Assembly: GCF_028747785.1 (NCBI RefSeq) | Contig: NZ_CP118158.1 | Coordinates: 2,790,001-2,854,000 of the forward strand | Origin: Halosimplex aquaticum | GTDB taxonomy: Archaea > Halobacteriota > Halobacteria > Halobacteriales > Haloarculaceae | Reading direction: 5' to 3' | DNA length: 64,000 bases | In this document: positions 52,993-60,864 of the stretch, in pieces | How the letters are laid out: each line of letters opens with the position of its first letter | Position numbering within the stretch: the first letter of the stretch is position 1 | Notes under the pieces: generated by a model | The model's database searches: none | What the model saw: only the letters and a program-made list of their open reading frames with translations | What the model was told of the DNA's origin: nothing | Position numbers and translations under genes: made by a program

Positions 52993-54959
52993 GCGACGGA
53001 TCTGACGGGTCCGATACCGACGGCGAATCACCGGACGATAACCCGTACCGCGCCGACGCCGACTGGCCGGTGCTCGCGCTCCTCCGGGAGTACGGCCGGT
53101 CACACTGGCCCCTCGCCGTCGCGGGACTGCTGGTCCGTCTCCTGTGGATCGTGCCCGGGCAGGCTACCCCGGCGCTGATCGGCTACGCCTTCGACGCGGT
53201 GTTCAGCGACGCCAGACCGTTCACGCTCCCGTTCGTGCCCGCGGCGTGGATCCCCGAGACCCAGGTCGGACAGGTCTGGCTCGTCGCCGGCCTCGTCCTC
53301 GCGCTCTCGGTGCTCGGGCAGGCGGTCAACTGGCTGCGCACGCTGTCGTGGGGCGCGTTCGCCTTCCGCCTCCAGCACGACGTGCGCGTCGACAGCTACG
53401 ACACCGTCCAGCGCCTGGAGATGGGGTTCTTCGACGACCACCAGACGGGCGAGGTGATGAGCATCCTGAACAACGACGTCGACGCGATGGAGACGTTCCT
53501 CACCGACACCATCGACGACGCGATGACCATCGTCGCGTACATGCTGGGGATCTCCGTCTACATGCTCTGGCTGAACTGGCAGTTCGCGCTGGTCGCGCTG
53601 TCGGTCGCGCCGGTCATCGCGGTCGCCAACTACTACTTCTCCCAGCGGATGCACGAGATCTACGGCCGGGTCCGGCGGACTCAGGGCGAACTCAACGCCC
53701 AGTTTCGAAACTCGATCAGCGGCATCTCGGTTGTCAAGGCCTACACCGCCGAGCCGTTCGAACGCGAGCGCGTCGCCGAGTCCTCGCGGACCGTCGTCGA
53801 CGCGTTCCTCGACGCGATACGGCTGGGCGCGCTGCACTACCCGACGATGCGCGGGCTCACCGGCGCCGGCCTCGCGGTCACCTTCGGCGTCGGCGGGTTC
53901 TGGGTGATGAACGGACCGCCCGGTCCCTTCACCGCGTCGCTGACCGCGGGCACGCTCGTCACGTTCGTCATGTACGTGCGGCACATGGGATGGCCGCTCC
54001 AGAACATCGCCGGCGTCATCGAGAGCTACAGCAGCGCCACCGCCTCCGCCGAGCGCCTCCTCGGGGTGCAGCGGGTCGCCCAGTCCGTCGAGGAACGCGA
54101 CGACGCGACCGAACTGACCGACGTCCGCGGCAGAGTCACTTACGACGACGTGACCTTCGCCTACCCCGAGAGCGAGCGGCCCGACGACCCGACCGTCCCG
54201 ACCGACGGCGGCCCCGTCGTCGAAGACGTGACTTTCGAGGTCGAACCGGGCGAGACCGTCGGCATCGTCGGCCCGACCGGCGCCGGCAAGTCCACGCTCC
54301 TCAAACTCCTCGTCCGCTTCTACGACGTGGACGAGGGGGCGGTGCGGGTCGACGGCACCGACGTGCGCGATCTCACCGTCGACAGTCTCCGCGACGCGGT
54401 CGGGTTCATCAGCCAGGACCCGTTCCTCTTCTCGGGGACGATCCGCGAGAACGTCGTCTACGGCACGCCCGACGCCGACGAGGAGGCCGTCCGGGAAGCG
54501 CTCGACCGCGCCGAGGCCACCGCGTTCGTGGAGACGCTGCCGGACGGCATCGACACGCAGGTCGGCGAACGCGGCGTGAAGCTCTCCGGCGGACAGCGCC
54601 AGCGGATCTGTCTCGCCCGCGCGATGGTCCACGACCCCGAGATCCTCGTCCTCGACGAGGCGACCAGCCACGTCGACAACGAGACCGAGGCGCTGATCCA
54701 GCGGTCGATCGAGGCCCTGATCGAGGACCGGACGACCCTCGTCGTGGCGCACCGCCTCTCGACGGTCAGAGACGCCGACCGCATCGTCGTCCTCGACGAC
54801 GGCCGCGTCGCCGAACAGGGCGCCCACGAGGACCTGCTCGACCGCGACGGCCTCTACGCCACGCTCTGGCGGGTGCAGGTCGGCGACGTCCAGTCGCTCC
54901 CGTCGGCGTTCGTCGACCGGATCGAACGCCGCGCCGACGCGCTCGACGCGGGCGACTGA
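52989..54959 (+). CDS. ABC exporter half-transporter (second subunit of pair 2)
   Basis: The 656-residue partner has a membrane domain with MGFFDDHQTGEVMSILNNDV and an ATPase with GPTGAGKST, LSGGQRQR, ILVLDEATSHVD and VVAHRLST. A 15-20 residue insertion (ESERPDDPTVPTDGGP) precedes the nucleotide-binding strand. ATGA overlap with the first subunit (52989-52992) implies co-translation and a 1:1 heterodimer. It has no regulator of its own nearby. The substrate is unknown. Confidence 0.93.
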   Translation: MSDGSDGSDTDGESPDDNPYRADADWPVLALLREYGRSHWPLAVAGLLVRLLWIVPGQATPALIGYAFDAVFSDARPFTLPFVPAAWIPETQVGQVWLVAGLVLALSVLGQAVNWLRTLSWGAFAFRLQHDVRVDSYDTVQRLEMGFFDDHQTGEVMSILNNDVDAMETFLTDTIDDAMTIVAYMLGISVYMLWLNWQFALVALSVAPVIAVANYYFSQRMHEIYGRVRRTQGELNAQFRNSISGISVVKAYTAEPFERERVAESSRTVVDAFLDAIRLGALHYPTMRGLTGAGLAVTFGVGGFWVMNGPPGPFTASLTAGTLVTFVMYVRHMGWPLQNIAGVIESYSSATASAERLLGVQRVAQSVEERDDATELTDVRGRVTYDDVTFAYPESERPDDPTVPTDGGPVVEDVTFEVEPGETVGIVGPTGAGKSTLLKLLVRFYDVDEGAVRVDGTDVRDLTVDSLRDAVGFISQDPFLFSGTIRENVVYGTPDADEEAVREALDRAEATAFVETLPDGIDTQVGERGVKLSGGQRQRICLARAMVHDPEILVLDEATSHVDNETEALIQRSIEALIEDRTTLVVAHRLSTVRDADRIVVLDDGRVAEQGAHEDLLDRDGLYATLWRVQVGDVQSLPSAFVDRIERRADALDAGD

Positions 54960-54997
54960 GCCCCGCCCTCCGTCGGCTTCGGCCGAGCGTGCGCCGC

Positions 54998-55684
54998 TCA
55001 CGAGTACGTCATCGGGTCGGCGTGCCGGCACGCCTGCTCGACGGTCCCCGCCAGATCCGCGAACGCCGCGGCCGCGGCCGCGTCGGGGGCGTGTTCGCGG
55101 ACCGGCACGCCGGCGGCCTGTGCGTCCGCGACGGCGTCGGACTCGGGCACCGCCGTCACCGGTCCGCCGAGTTCGCGCGCGACCATGTCCGTCGGCGAGG
55201 ACTCGTTCGACCGGTTCAACACGATGGCCGCGAGGCCGGCGTCGAGTTCGCGGGCGAGCGCTCGCGCCCGGAGCGCGTCGCCCAGCGCCGGCGGCGCCGG
55301 TTCGGTGACGAGGACGCAGGCGTCGGCGGCGAGCAACCCGAGCCCCACGTCGCCGCACATCCCCGCCGGGCAGTCGACGACGACGCGCCCGTACTCGTCC
55401 CTGACGCGCTCGACCGTCTCGACCAGCGCTGTCGGCTCGCAGGCCCGCGCGCCCGCCAGCGACCGACCGCACGGGAGGAGGGCGACAGGACCGCCCTCCC
55501 GGACGGCTTCGGTCGGGGCCGCCCGCCCGGCCAGCACGTCGTGCAGGTCCGGACCGCGGTCGGCGGGCAGGTCCGCCATCGCCAGGTCGGCGTCGACGAC
55601 GACGCCGTCGAGGTGAGCGCCGAGGTTGTAGGCGACGGTCGACTTGCCGACGCCGCCCTTCCCGCCGACGACCGCGAGGATCAT
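54998..55684 (-). CDS. MinD/ParA-like P-loop ATPase
   Basis: The 228-residue protein opens MILAVVGGKGGVGKSTVAYN with a deviant Walker A (K9-G-G-V-G-K14-S-T). It continues VVVDADLAMADLP (A' motif), VVVDCPAGMCGDVGLGLLAADACVLVTEP (Walker B region) and VLNRSNESSP. It is about 30-40 residues shorter than MinD. The ATPase class dimerises on ATP and positions cell components or matures metallo-proteins. Its ATG overlaps the upstream gene by 4 bases (55681-55684), and it ends a four-gene operon of unknown function starting at 57843. Confidence 0.92.
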   Translation of the reverse strand: MILAVVGGKGGVGKSTVAYNLGAHLDGVVVDADLAMADLPADRGPDLHDVLAGRAAPTEAVREGGPVALLPCGRSLAGARACEPTALVETVERVRDEYGRVVVDCPAGMCGDVGLGLLAADACVLVTEPAPPALGDALRARALARELDAGLAAIVLNRSNESSPTDMVARELGGPVTAVPESDAVADAQAAGVPVREHAPDAAAAAAFADLAGTVEQACRHADPMTYS

Positions 55685-56538
55685 CGCCCTGCCGTGCCGG
55701 CGTCGCCCGCGTCCGTCCGCTCGCACTCTGGATCGGCCCGGCAAGACTCCTCGGTCCGCGCGAGCAGCGCGTCCGCTCGCCGTCGCACTCGCCGGAGCGC
55801 CTGCCTGTCCGCCGCACGTGCCGACGCGAGCGCCGATTCCGCCGTACGGCGCTGTGAGCCGTCTGCCCGGCCGCACTCACTCGCGTTGCGGTCCGCTTCG
55901 AGTCGCGCTTCGACGTCCCGAAGCCACGCCCGGACGCCGCTCGGGACGACCAGCTTCTCGACCTCGCCGGATCGGTCCGCCGCGCGGGCGCGGTCGGGCT
56001 GCCGCGGCTCGGGTCGCGGACTCGCGTCTGCGTCGGTCGGCTCGGCGGCGCCCTCGCAGTCCTCGACCGGGCCGTCGGACCGGTCGCCTCCCGGTCTCCG
56101 TTCCGGCGTTCCGTCCGGTTCTGAGCGGGACGTGTCGGGAACCGGGACGCTGTCCCGCGGGACGACCGGATCGCCCAGCGCGCGGACGACGCCGGCGGGC
56201 GTCGACTCGACCGTGGGGACCGGTCTCGCTGGCGCCGTCTCGTCGCTCCCCGTTCCGTCGTGGTCTGGCGCGGGTTCGGTCGCTACCACTTCCGCCGGCG
56301 GGTCTGCGGGTGACGCGGGGGTGGCGTAGCCGACCGTCAATCGTCCCTCAGCGGGCACGTCTCCCGTGAAGACGCTGTCCTCCCAGCCATCGGCGGGCTG
56401 GCCGCGGCACCGCGGCGGCCAGACGGGACCGTCGAGGCGGTTCTCGATCCGTACCCGGCACGGCCGCTCCGCCGCGACGACGAGCCCGACCAGCGTCACC
56501 CCGTCGCTCCGTTCGAGACTCCAGTCCAGCGTGACCAT
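55681..56538 (-). CDS. Haloarchaeal protein of unknown function, operon partner of MinD-like ATPase
   Basis: The 285-residue protein has an N-terminal domain (about 1-72: MVTLDWSLERSDGVTLVGLVV, then RVRIENRLDGPVWPPRC, ending TVGYATPAS) that looks like a small beta sandwich. A long Pro/Asp/Glu-rich disordered centre (about 75-195) follows, then a charged helical C-terminus (about 200-285, VRAWLRDVEARLEAD..RQALRRVRRRADALLARTEE). The layout suggests an adaptor that links a folded head to helices. It is co-translated with the ATPase gene (ATGA), so the two products likely act together. Confidence 0.85.
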   Translation of the reverse strand: MVTLDWSLERSDGVTLVGLVVAAERPCRVRIENRLDGPVWPPRCRGQPADGWEDSVFTGDVPAEGRLTVGYATPASPADPPAEVVATEPAPDHDGTGSDETAPARPVPTVESTPAGVVRALGDPVVPRDSVPVPDTSRSEPDGTPERRPGGDRSDGPVEDCEGAAEPTDADASPRPEPRQPDRARAADRSGEVEKLVVPSGVRAWLRDVEARLEADRNASECGRADGSQRRTAESALASARAADRQALRRVRRRADALLARTEESCRADPECERTDAGDAGTAGR

Positions 56539-56614
56539 GGGGCCGGTGGTCGCCCGTTCGAACTTAAATTCGTGGACCGACCTGCCGCTCGTGCGCCGCC
56601 GCGATCGTCGGCGA

Positions 56615-57493
56615 TCAGACCCGAACGACCGGCGCGTCGAGCCACTCCGCGGCTGTGTCGGCCGTCTCGAACCGGCCGCAAGCGAGCACGACTGGCGCGC
56701 GCAGCTCGGCCACGCGTGCGACCGCGAGAGCGGCGGTCACGCCGTCGACGTCGAACGGGTCGTCGGCCGCGTCCGCGGGCGCCCCGGGCACCGTTGCCAT
56801 GGCCGTCTCGTACTCCCCGCAGATGCGGTCGACGAGGTGGGCGCGGGCGCGCCGTTCGAGGTTGGCCCGCCGGTCTTCGAGCCGACGCCGCCGCTCGCGG
56901 GCGTCCCTGCTCTCGCGGGCCCGCCGCTCGGCCCGCTCCAGCGCCTCTCGCGCGGCGGCCCGCTCGGTCTCGCGCTCGGAGAGTTCGCGGGTCGCGTCGG
57001 CCAGTTCGGCTTCGAGGTCGCTCACGTCCCGTCCGGCTTCGCGGCCCGCCTGAACTCGTCCCCGCAGTGCGGCCACCCGCTCGTGGATCCGGTCGACTGC
57101 GGCGTCGGTCCCGGCGAGGCGCTCGCGCGGCCCCCGCACGTCCGGTGGCGACGGAACCGTCAGGTCCGACAACGCCTCGCGGACCTCCGCGAGTTCGTCG
57201 TCCTGCGGCGCCTCGCCGCCTCGCGACCGCGCCGCCGCTGCCAATGCTGTCCGGACCCGGATCGTCGTCGCGGGTCGGACCCATCCGACGTGCTCGTGGA
57301 CCGGCCGCGGCGGCGCGCAGTCGACGGCGACCGTCGCTTCGGCGTCCGCGGATTCCCCGCCGCTCGACGGCGCCTGCCCGCGAATCGCGGCGACGAGCCG
57401 TTCGGGGTCGATCCCGCGACCCCGGAGGTCGACCGCGCGATCCGCTTCCCGCCCGCAGCAAATGTGGACGGTCGACCCCTCCTCGGTGCTCAT
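56615..57493 (-). CDS. Haloarchaeal coiled-coil protein in the MinD-like operon
   Basis: The 292-residue protein has an N-terminal part (1-80) with HICCGREADRAVDLRGRGIDPERLVAAI and GWVRPATTIRVRTAL. A coiled coil at about 130-225 (AAVDRIHERVAALRGRV, AELADATRELSERETERAAAREALERAERRARES) follows, and a C-terminal domain of about 65 residues ends APVVLACGRFETADTAAEWLDAPVVRV. No family is recognised. The start at 57493 overlaps the stop of the previous gene by 4 bases. A gap of 76 bases separates it from the 285-residue gene. It may be a scaffold of the putative complex. Confidence 0.85.
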   Translation of the reverse strand: MSTEEGSTVHICCGREADRAVDLRGRGIDPERLVAAIRGQAPSSGGESADAEATVAVDCAPPRPVHEHVGWVRPATTIRVRTALAAAARSRGGEAPQDDELAEVREALSDLTVPSPPDVRGPRERLAGTDAAVDRIHERVAALRGRVQAGREAGRDVSDLEAELADATRELSERETERAAAREALERAERRARESRDARERRRRLEDRRANLERRARAHLVDRICGEYETAMATVPGAPADAADDPFDVDGVTAALAVARVAELRAPVVLACGRFETADTAAEWLDAPVVRV

Positions 57494-57843
57494 AGCTCGG
57501 TATCGCGCATCTGCTCCGGCGCCGGGTGCTCGCTCCCGTCGGCGAAAGTCGCGTACGGGAGCGCGGGTTCGTCGCGGGCCTCGTAGGCCGACGCGGCCTC
57601 CCGGATCGACGCGTCGAGGGCTTCGAACTCGTTGAACGGGCGCGTCCGCTCGATCTGTACGTCCCCACCGTGTTTCTCGCGCAGTCGCAGCGCCTGGAAC
57701 GCCGCGAACTCCGTCTCGGCGAGCAGCGCGACGCGCCCGAACCGCCGGACCACGACCCCCTCGTGGGTCCGACAGACGTTCCGGAGCGTCCCCCGCGCCG
57801 CCCGCGAGTAGGCCACCACCAGTAGCACGGCCAGCGATTGCAC
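57490..57843 (-). CDS. First gene of the MinD-like operon, 117-residue protein
   Basis: It starts at GTG, with MQSLAVLLVVAYSRAARGTLRNVCRTHEGVVVRRFGRVALLAETEFAAFQALRLREKHGGDVQIERTRPFNEF. A short hydrophobic N-terminal stretch (about 3-12) is too short for a clear membrane helix. The rest is mixed alpha/beta with a C-terminal polar tail. The family is unknown to me. A TATA element (complement of 57853-57864) lies about 15-25 bases before the GTG, so it is leaderless. Its stop overlaps the next start (57490-57493). Confidence 0.8.
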   Translation of the reverse strand: MQSLAVLLVVAYSRAARGTLRNVCRTHEGVVVRRFGRVALLAETEFAAFQALRLREKHGGDVQIERTRPFNEFEALDASIREAASAYEARDEPALPYATFADGSEHPAPEQMRDTEL

Positions 57844-58433
57844 TGCCGGGCGAGATAAAAGTGTCGTTAGGAATTAACGAGTCTCGCCGATCGCTCGCTC
57901 CGGGAAGTGACGCGGATGCACCTCGGTCCGGTATCGATACCTTTCGTATTCGAATGTATAACAACGAGTTTACGAAAATACCGATCGGCGTTTCGGTTCC
58001 GGCGATCGGTCAGCATCGACGGCGACCGCTCGACGCTCGGCTCTCGACGGCGAATAGCCGGCGGAGAGCGTGCAGTTCCGGTAATCTCGGACAGCGACTT
58101 CGCCGTGTGCTCCGCAGTACTTTCGGAGCGGTGAATTTGAATATTTGGGCGCTATCGCGGACAAGAGGCGCCGTATTCGCGTCGATCCCTCCGGACGAAA
58201 CCACTGTTTTCCCGACCGTGTTGGCGAATGGGAGAATCTGTCGAGATAATCTATTGGATTTTATGTGTTCTCTGAACTCTATGTTTTGTGAGGATCCATG
58301 TAGCCCCAACTGGGCCCCGACTGTGGCCCTCGTGGACACCGAGAGCCCTGCAGTCTCACGCACCTCCACACTCACCAAACATTTATATGACCGAAAGTTT
58401 GAAGGACGAATCACTTCAGCCACTACATTGCTG
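57844..58433. other. Long AT-rich intergenic region before the peptide-type transporter
   Basis: The 590 bases begin with the divergent promoter of the MinD-like operon. The centre (about 57950-58000 and 58130-58310) is markedly richer in A and T than the genes. Frames here are broken or improbable. The TATA box at 58382-58389 sits near the right end. No RNA gene or binding protein is recognisable. Confidence 0.5.
58382..58389 (+). promoter_or_regulatory. TATA box of the peptide-type transporter operon
   Basis: TTTATATG, about 45-52 bases before the ATG at 58434, predicts a short leader of about 20-25 bases. Confidence 0.65.
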
Positions 58434-59471
58434 ATGAACTACTATGTAAAACGTACGTTCCAGGCGTTTTTCACCGTGTGGGCGACGTTAACATTCACGT
58501 TCGTGTTGACGCGCTACATGCCCGGTGGACCGCTGGACTTCATCAGGGCCCAGATGGCACTGGGGAACCTGGGGCCCGGGTCCGGTGGCGGCGGATCGGG
58601 GTCGGTGGACATGGACCAGTTCTCCCAGCTCGCTCAGCAGTACGTCGGCATCGACCCGTCGAAGCCGATCTACCTCCAGTACACCGACTACATGGTCAAC
58701 CTCCTGCAGGGCGACCTGGGACAGTCGATCTGGTACGGCGAACCGGTCGCACAGGTCCTGTTCCCGGCGGTCCCGTGGACGGTGTTCCTCGGATCGATCG
58801 CGGTCACGGTGTCGTTCACGACCCGGGTGGTCATCGGCGCGCTCCTGGCGTACATCGAGGGATCGAAGCTCGACCTCGGCGGGACGACGGCGCTGATCTG
58901 GGGCCACTCGATCCCCTTCTACATCATCGCTATCGTCCTGATCTACGTGTTCGGGTACCAGTACGGCTGGTTCCCCATCTCGGGCCGGGTGAACGCCAAC
59001 GCGACACCGGGGCTCAACGTCCCGTTCGTCCAGGGGATACTGTGGCACGCCGCGCTCCCCATCGTCTCGCTTGTCTGGGTCTCGTTCGGACAGGGGGCGC
59101 TCGCGATGCGGGCGAACTCGATCCAGGTGCTCGGCGAGGACTACCTCAGAGCCGCCAGGCTCCGCGGTATCGCCTCCGACCGCATCGCCCTGCTGTACGT
59201 CGGCCGGAACGCGATCCTCCCGATGTACACCCAGATGCTGATCCAGATCGCGTTCGTGTTCGCGGGGTCGGTGTACCTGGAGTCGATCTTCGCCTACCCG
59301 GGCGTCGGCTACTACCTCTTCCAGGGGATCCAGGCCCGGGACTACCCGCTGATGATGGGCGCGTTCATCCTCATCACCGTCACCGTCGTCATCGCGATGT
59401 ACGTGGCGGACCTGACGTACTCCTTCCTCGATCCGCGGATCAAACAGGGTGATGCCAGTGAAGCGTACTGA
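58434..59471 (+). CDS. ABC transporter permease, DppB/OppB type
   Basis: The 345-residue inner-membrane permease of the peptide/nickel/opine class has an N-terminal helix (MNYYVKRTFQAFFTVWATLTFTFVLTRYMPGGP), a Gly/Ser-rich extracellular insertion (residues about 48-60) and an EAA-type loop (ALAMRANSIQVLGEDYLRAARLRGIASDRIALLYVGRNAILP). It ends LTYSFLDPRIKQGD, typical for DppB. The start is placed at 58434 because the first membrane helix follows immediately. It is followed 32 bases later by the partner permease; the two form the channel. Confidence 0.93.
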   Translation: MNYYVKRTFQAFFTVWATLTFTFVLTRYMPGGPLDFIRAQMALGNLGPGSGGGGSGSVDMDQFSQLAQQYVGIDPSKPIYLQYTDYMVNLLQGDLGQSIWYGEPVAQVLFPAVPWTVFLGSIAVTVSFTTRVVIGALLAYIEGSKLDLGGTTALIWGHSIPFYIIAIVLIYVFGYQYGWFPISGRVNANATPGLNVPFVQGILWHAALPIVSLVWVSFGQGALAMRANSIQVLGEDYLRAARLRGIASDRIALLYVGRNAILPMYTQMLIQIAFVFAGSVYLESIFAYPGVGYYLFQGIQARDYPLMMGAFILITVTVVIAMYVADLTYSFLDPRIKQGDASEAY

Positions 59472-59503
59472 CGCGGCCGACCGACACGACGGAGGGTTCA
59501 ACC

Positions 59504-60580
59504 ATGTCTGACAACACTGCGAGTCCGATCCGATCGCTCGAAGAGGAGTACGACGGCGCCACCAACATCTCGCGGCTCGACCGCTGGCGGACCCAGATCG
59601 ACCTGTGGGTCGTCGCCCCGGCGCGGATCATGTGGGAGGACACTCGGACGCGGATCGGGGCGTTGATCATCGCGTTCTACGTCCTGATGGGGACCGTCGG
59701 CGTCGTCGTCACGGAGGCCCCCGTCCAGAACGAGGGGGAACCGCTCGTCGGCATGTTCCCCGGCGGGATCGTTCCGACTGGGGAGAACGCCTGGATCTCG
59801 GGCGGCCAGACGGTGATCGGGGGCGTGACCGTCCCGTGGCCGGAGTTTTACTTCCCGCTGGGGACCGACATCCTGGGGAACAGCCTCCTGGAGATGACCG
59901 TCCACGCGACGCCGGCGATGCTGAAGATGGCGTTCGCCGGCGGCGTCGTCACCACGCTCATCGGCACCGCCGTCGGCACCGTCGCCGGCTACAAGGGCGG
60001 CCGGACCGAGCAGGTCCTCATCACGGCCGCCGACATCCAGATGGCGATCCCCGGGCTCCCGCTGCTCATCGTCCTGGCCGTCGCGCTGCAGCCGCGCGAC
60101 CCACTCCTGGTCGGCTTCCTCCTCAGCGTCGACGCCTGGGCGGGGCTCGCCCGGCAGCTCCACTCGCAGGTGCTGTCGCTCCGCAACGAGTCGTACGTCG
60201 AGGCCTCCCGCCTGATGGGGTTCTCCTCGCCGCCGATCATCTGGGACGACGTCCTGCCGAACATCATGCCGTACGTGATGATCAACTTCATGGGGAACTC
60301 CATCCGCGTGATCCACGCCTCCGTCGGGCTGTACTTCCTCGGCGTGCTCCCGTTCACCACGCTGAACTGGGGCGTGATGATCAACATGGCCTACAACCGC
60401 GGCGGGCTGTTGACGTGGAACGCGGCCCACTGGCTGCTGATCCCGATCGTCGCGATCAGCCTGCTCGGGTTCGGAATCACGCTGTTCTCACAGGGAATGG
60501 ACCGCCTGTTCAACCCGAAGGTCCGGGCCAGGTACGCGAGTTCGATCGACACCGACGGCACCGACGCGATGAACCGGTAA
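59504..60580 (+). CDS. ABC transporter permease, DppC/OppC type
   Basis: The 358-residue permease has an N-terminal cytoplasmic part (1-45), helix 1 (about 48-70, RIGALIIAFYVLMGTVGVVVTEAP), then five further helices. The EAA-type loop is LRNESYVEASRLMGFSSPPIIWDDVLPNIMPYVMINF. A GGAGGG ribosome-binding site lies at 59491. In members of this class that sit beside sugar dehydrogenases, the cargo is often an oligosaccharide rather than a peptide; that is inferred here from the neighbour at 63294. Confidence 0.93.
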   Translation: MSDNTASPIRSLEEEYDGATNISRLDRWRTQIDLWVVAPARIMWEDTRTRIGALIIAFYVLMGTVGVVVTEAPVQNEGEPLVGMFPGGIVPTGENAWISGGQTVIGGVTVPWPEFYFPLGTDILGNSLLEMTVHATPAMLKMAFAGGVVTTLIGTAVGTVAGYKGGRTEQVLITAADIQMAIPGLPLLIVLAVALQPRDPLLVGFLLSVDAWAGLARQLHSQVLSLRNESYVEASRLMGFSSPPIIWDDVLPNIMPYVMINFMGNSIRVIHASVGLYFLGVLPFTTLNWGVMINMAYNRGGLLTWNAAHWLLIPIVAISLLGFGITLFSQGMDRLFNPKVRARYASSIDTDGTDAMNR

Positions 60581-60783
60581 CGGGTACTCGGCCTCCTCCT
60601 TAACTCCGGAACTGCCGTCTCCATCTCGGCTCACTTCTCTCACGTCGCTCCGCTCTCCGGAGCGGCCTACGGAGTCCACTCGACCCACTCGTTCGCTCAC
60701 GCTCCCTTCGCTCTGCTCCGCGCCGTACAGGCCTACACTGTAGCCGGTCGTCGCGCCGGCTCGGTCCGGTGTGGCACGTTCGG

Positions 60784-60835
60784 CGAATCGGCTGAACGAG
60801 AGCGGAGAACGAATCGGCCGAACGAGCGCGGAGAA
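60784..60835. repeat. Two-copy tandem repeat of 26 bases
   Basis: Bases 60784-60809 and 60810-60835 are adjacent copies differing at two positions. Each begins CGAATCGGC and ends GCGGAGAA. They lie between the permease and ATPase genes and have no evident function. Confidence 0.75.
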
Positions 60836-60864
60836 CGAGTGAACGGTCAGCGTCGCTGTGCGTG

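Noticed and set aside
53144..56329. A frame of over 1000 codons on the plus strand across the exporter and ATPase genes
   Set aside because: Very Arg-rich, crosses the boundary between two well-defined genes and has no recognisable domain; a by-product of GC-rich third positions.
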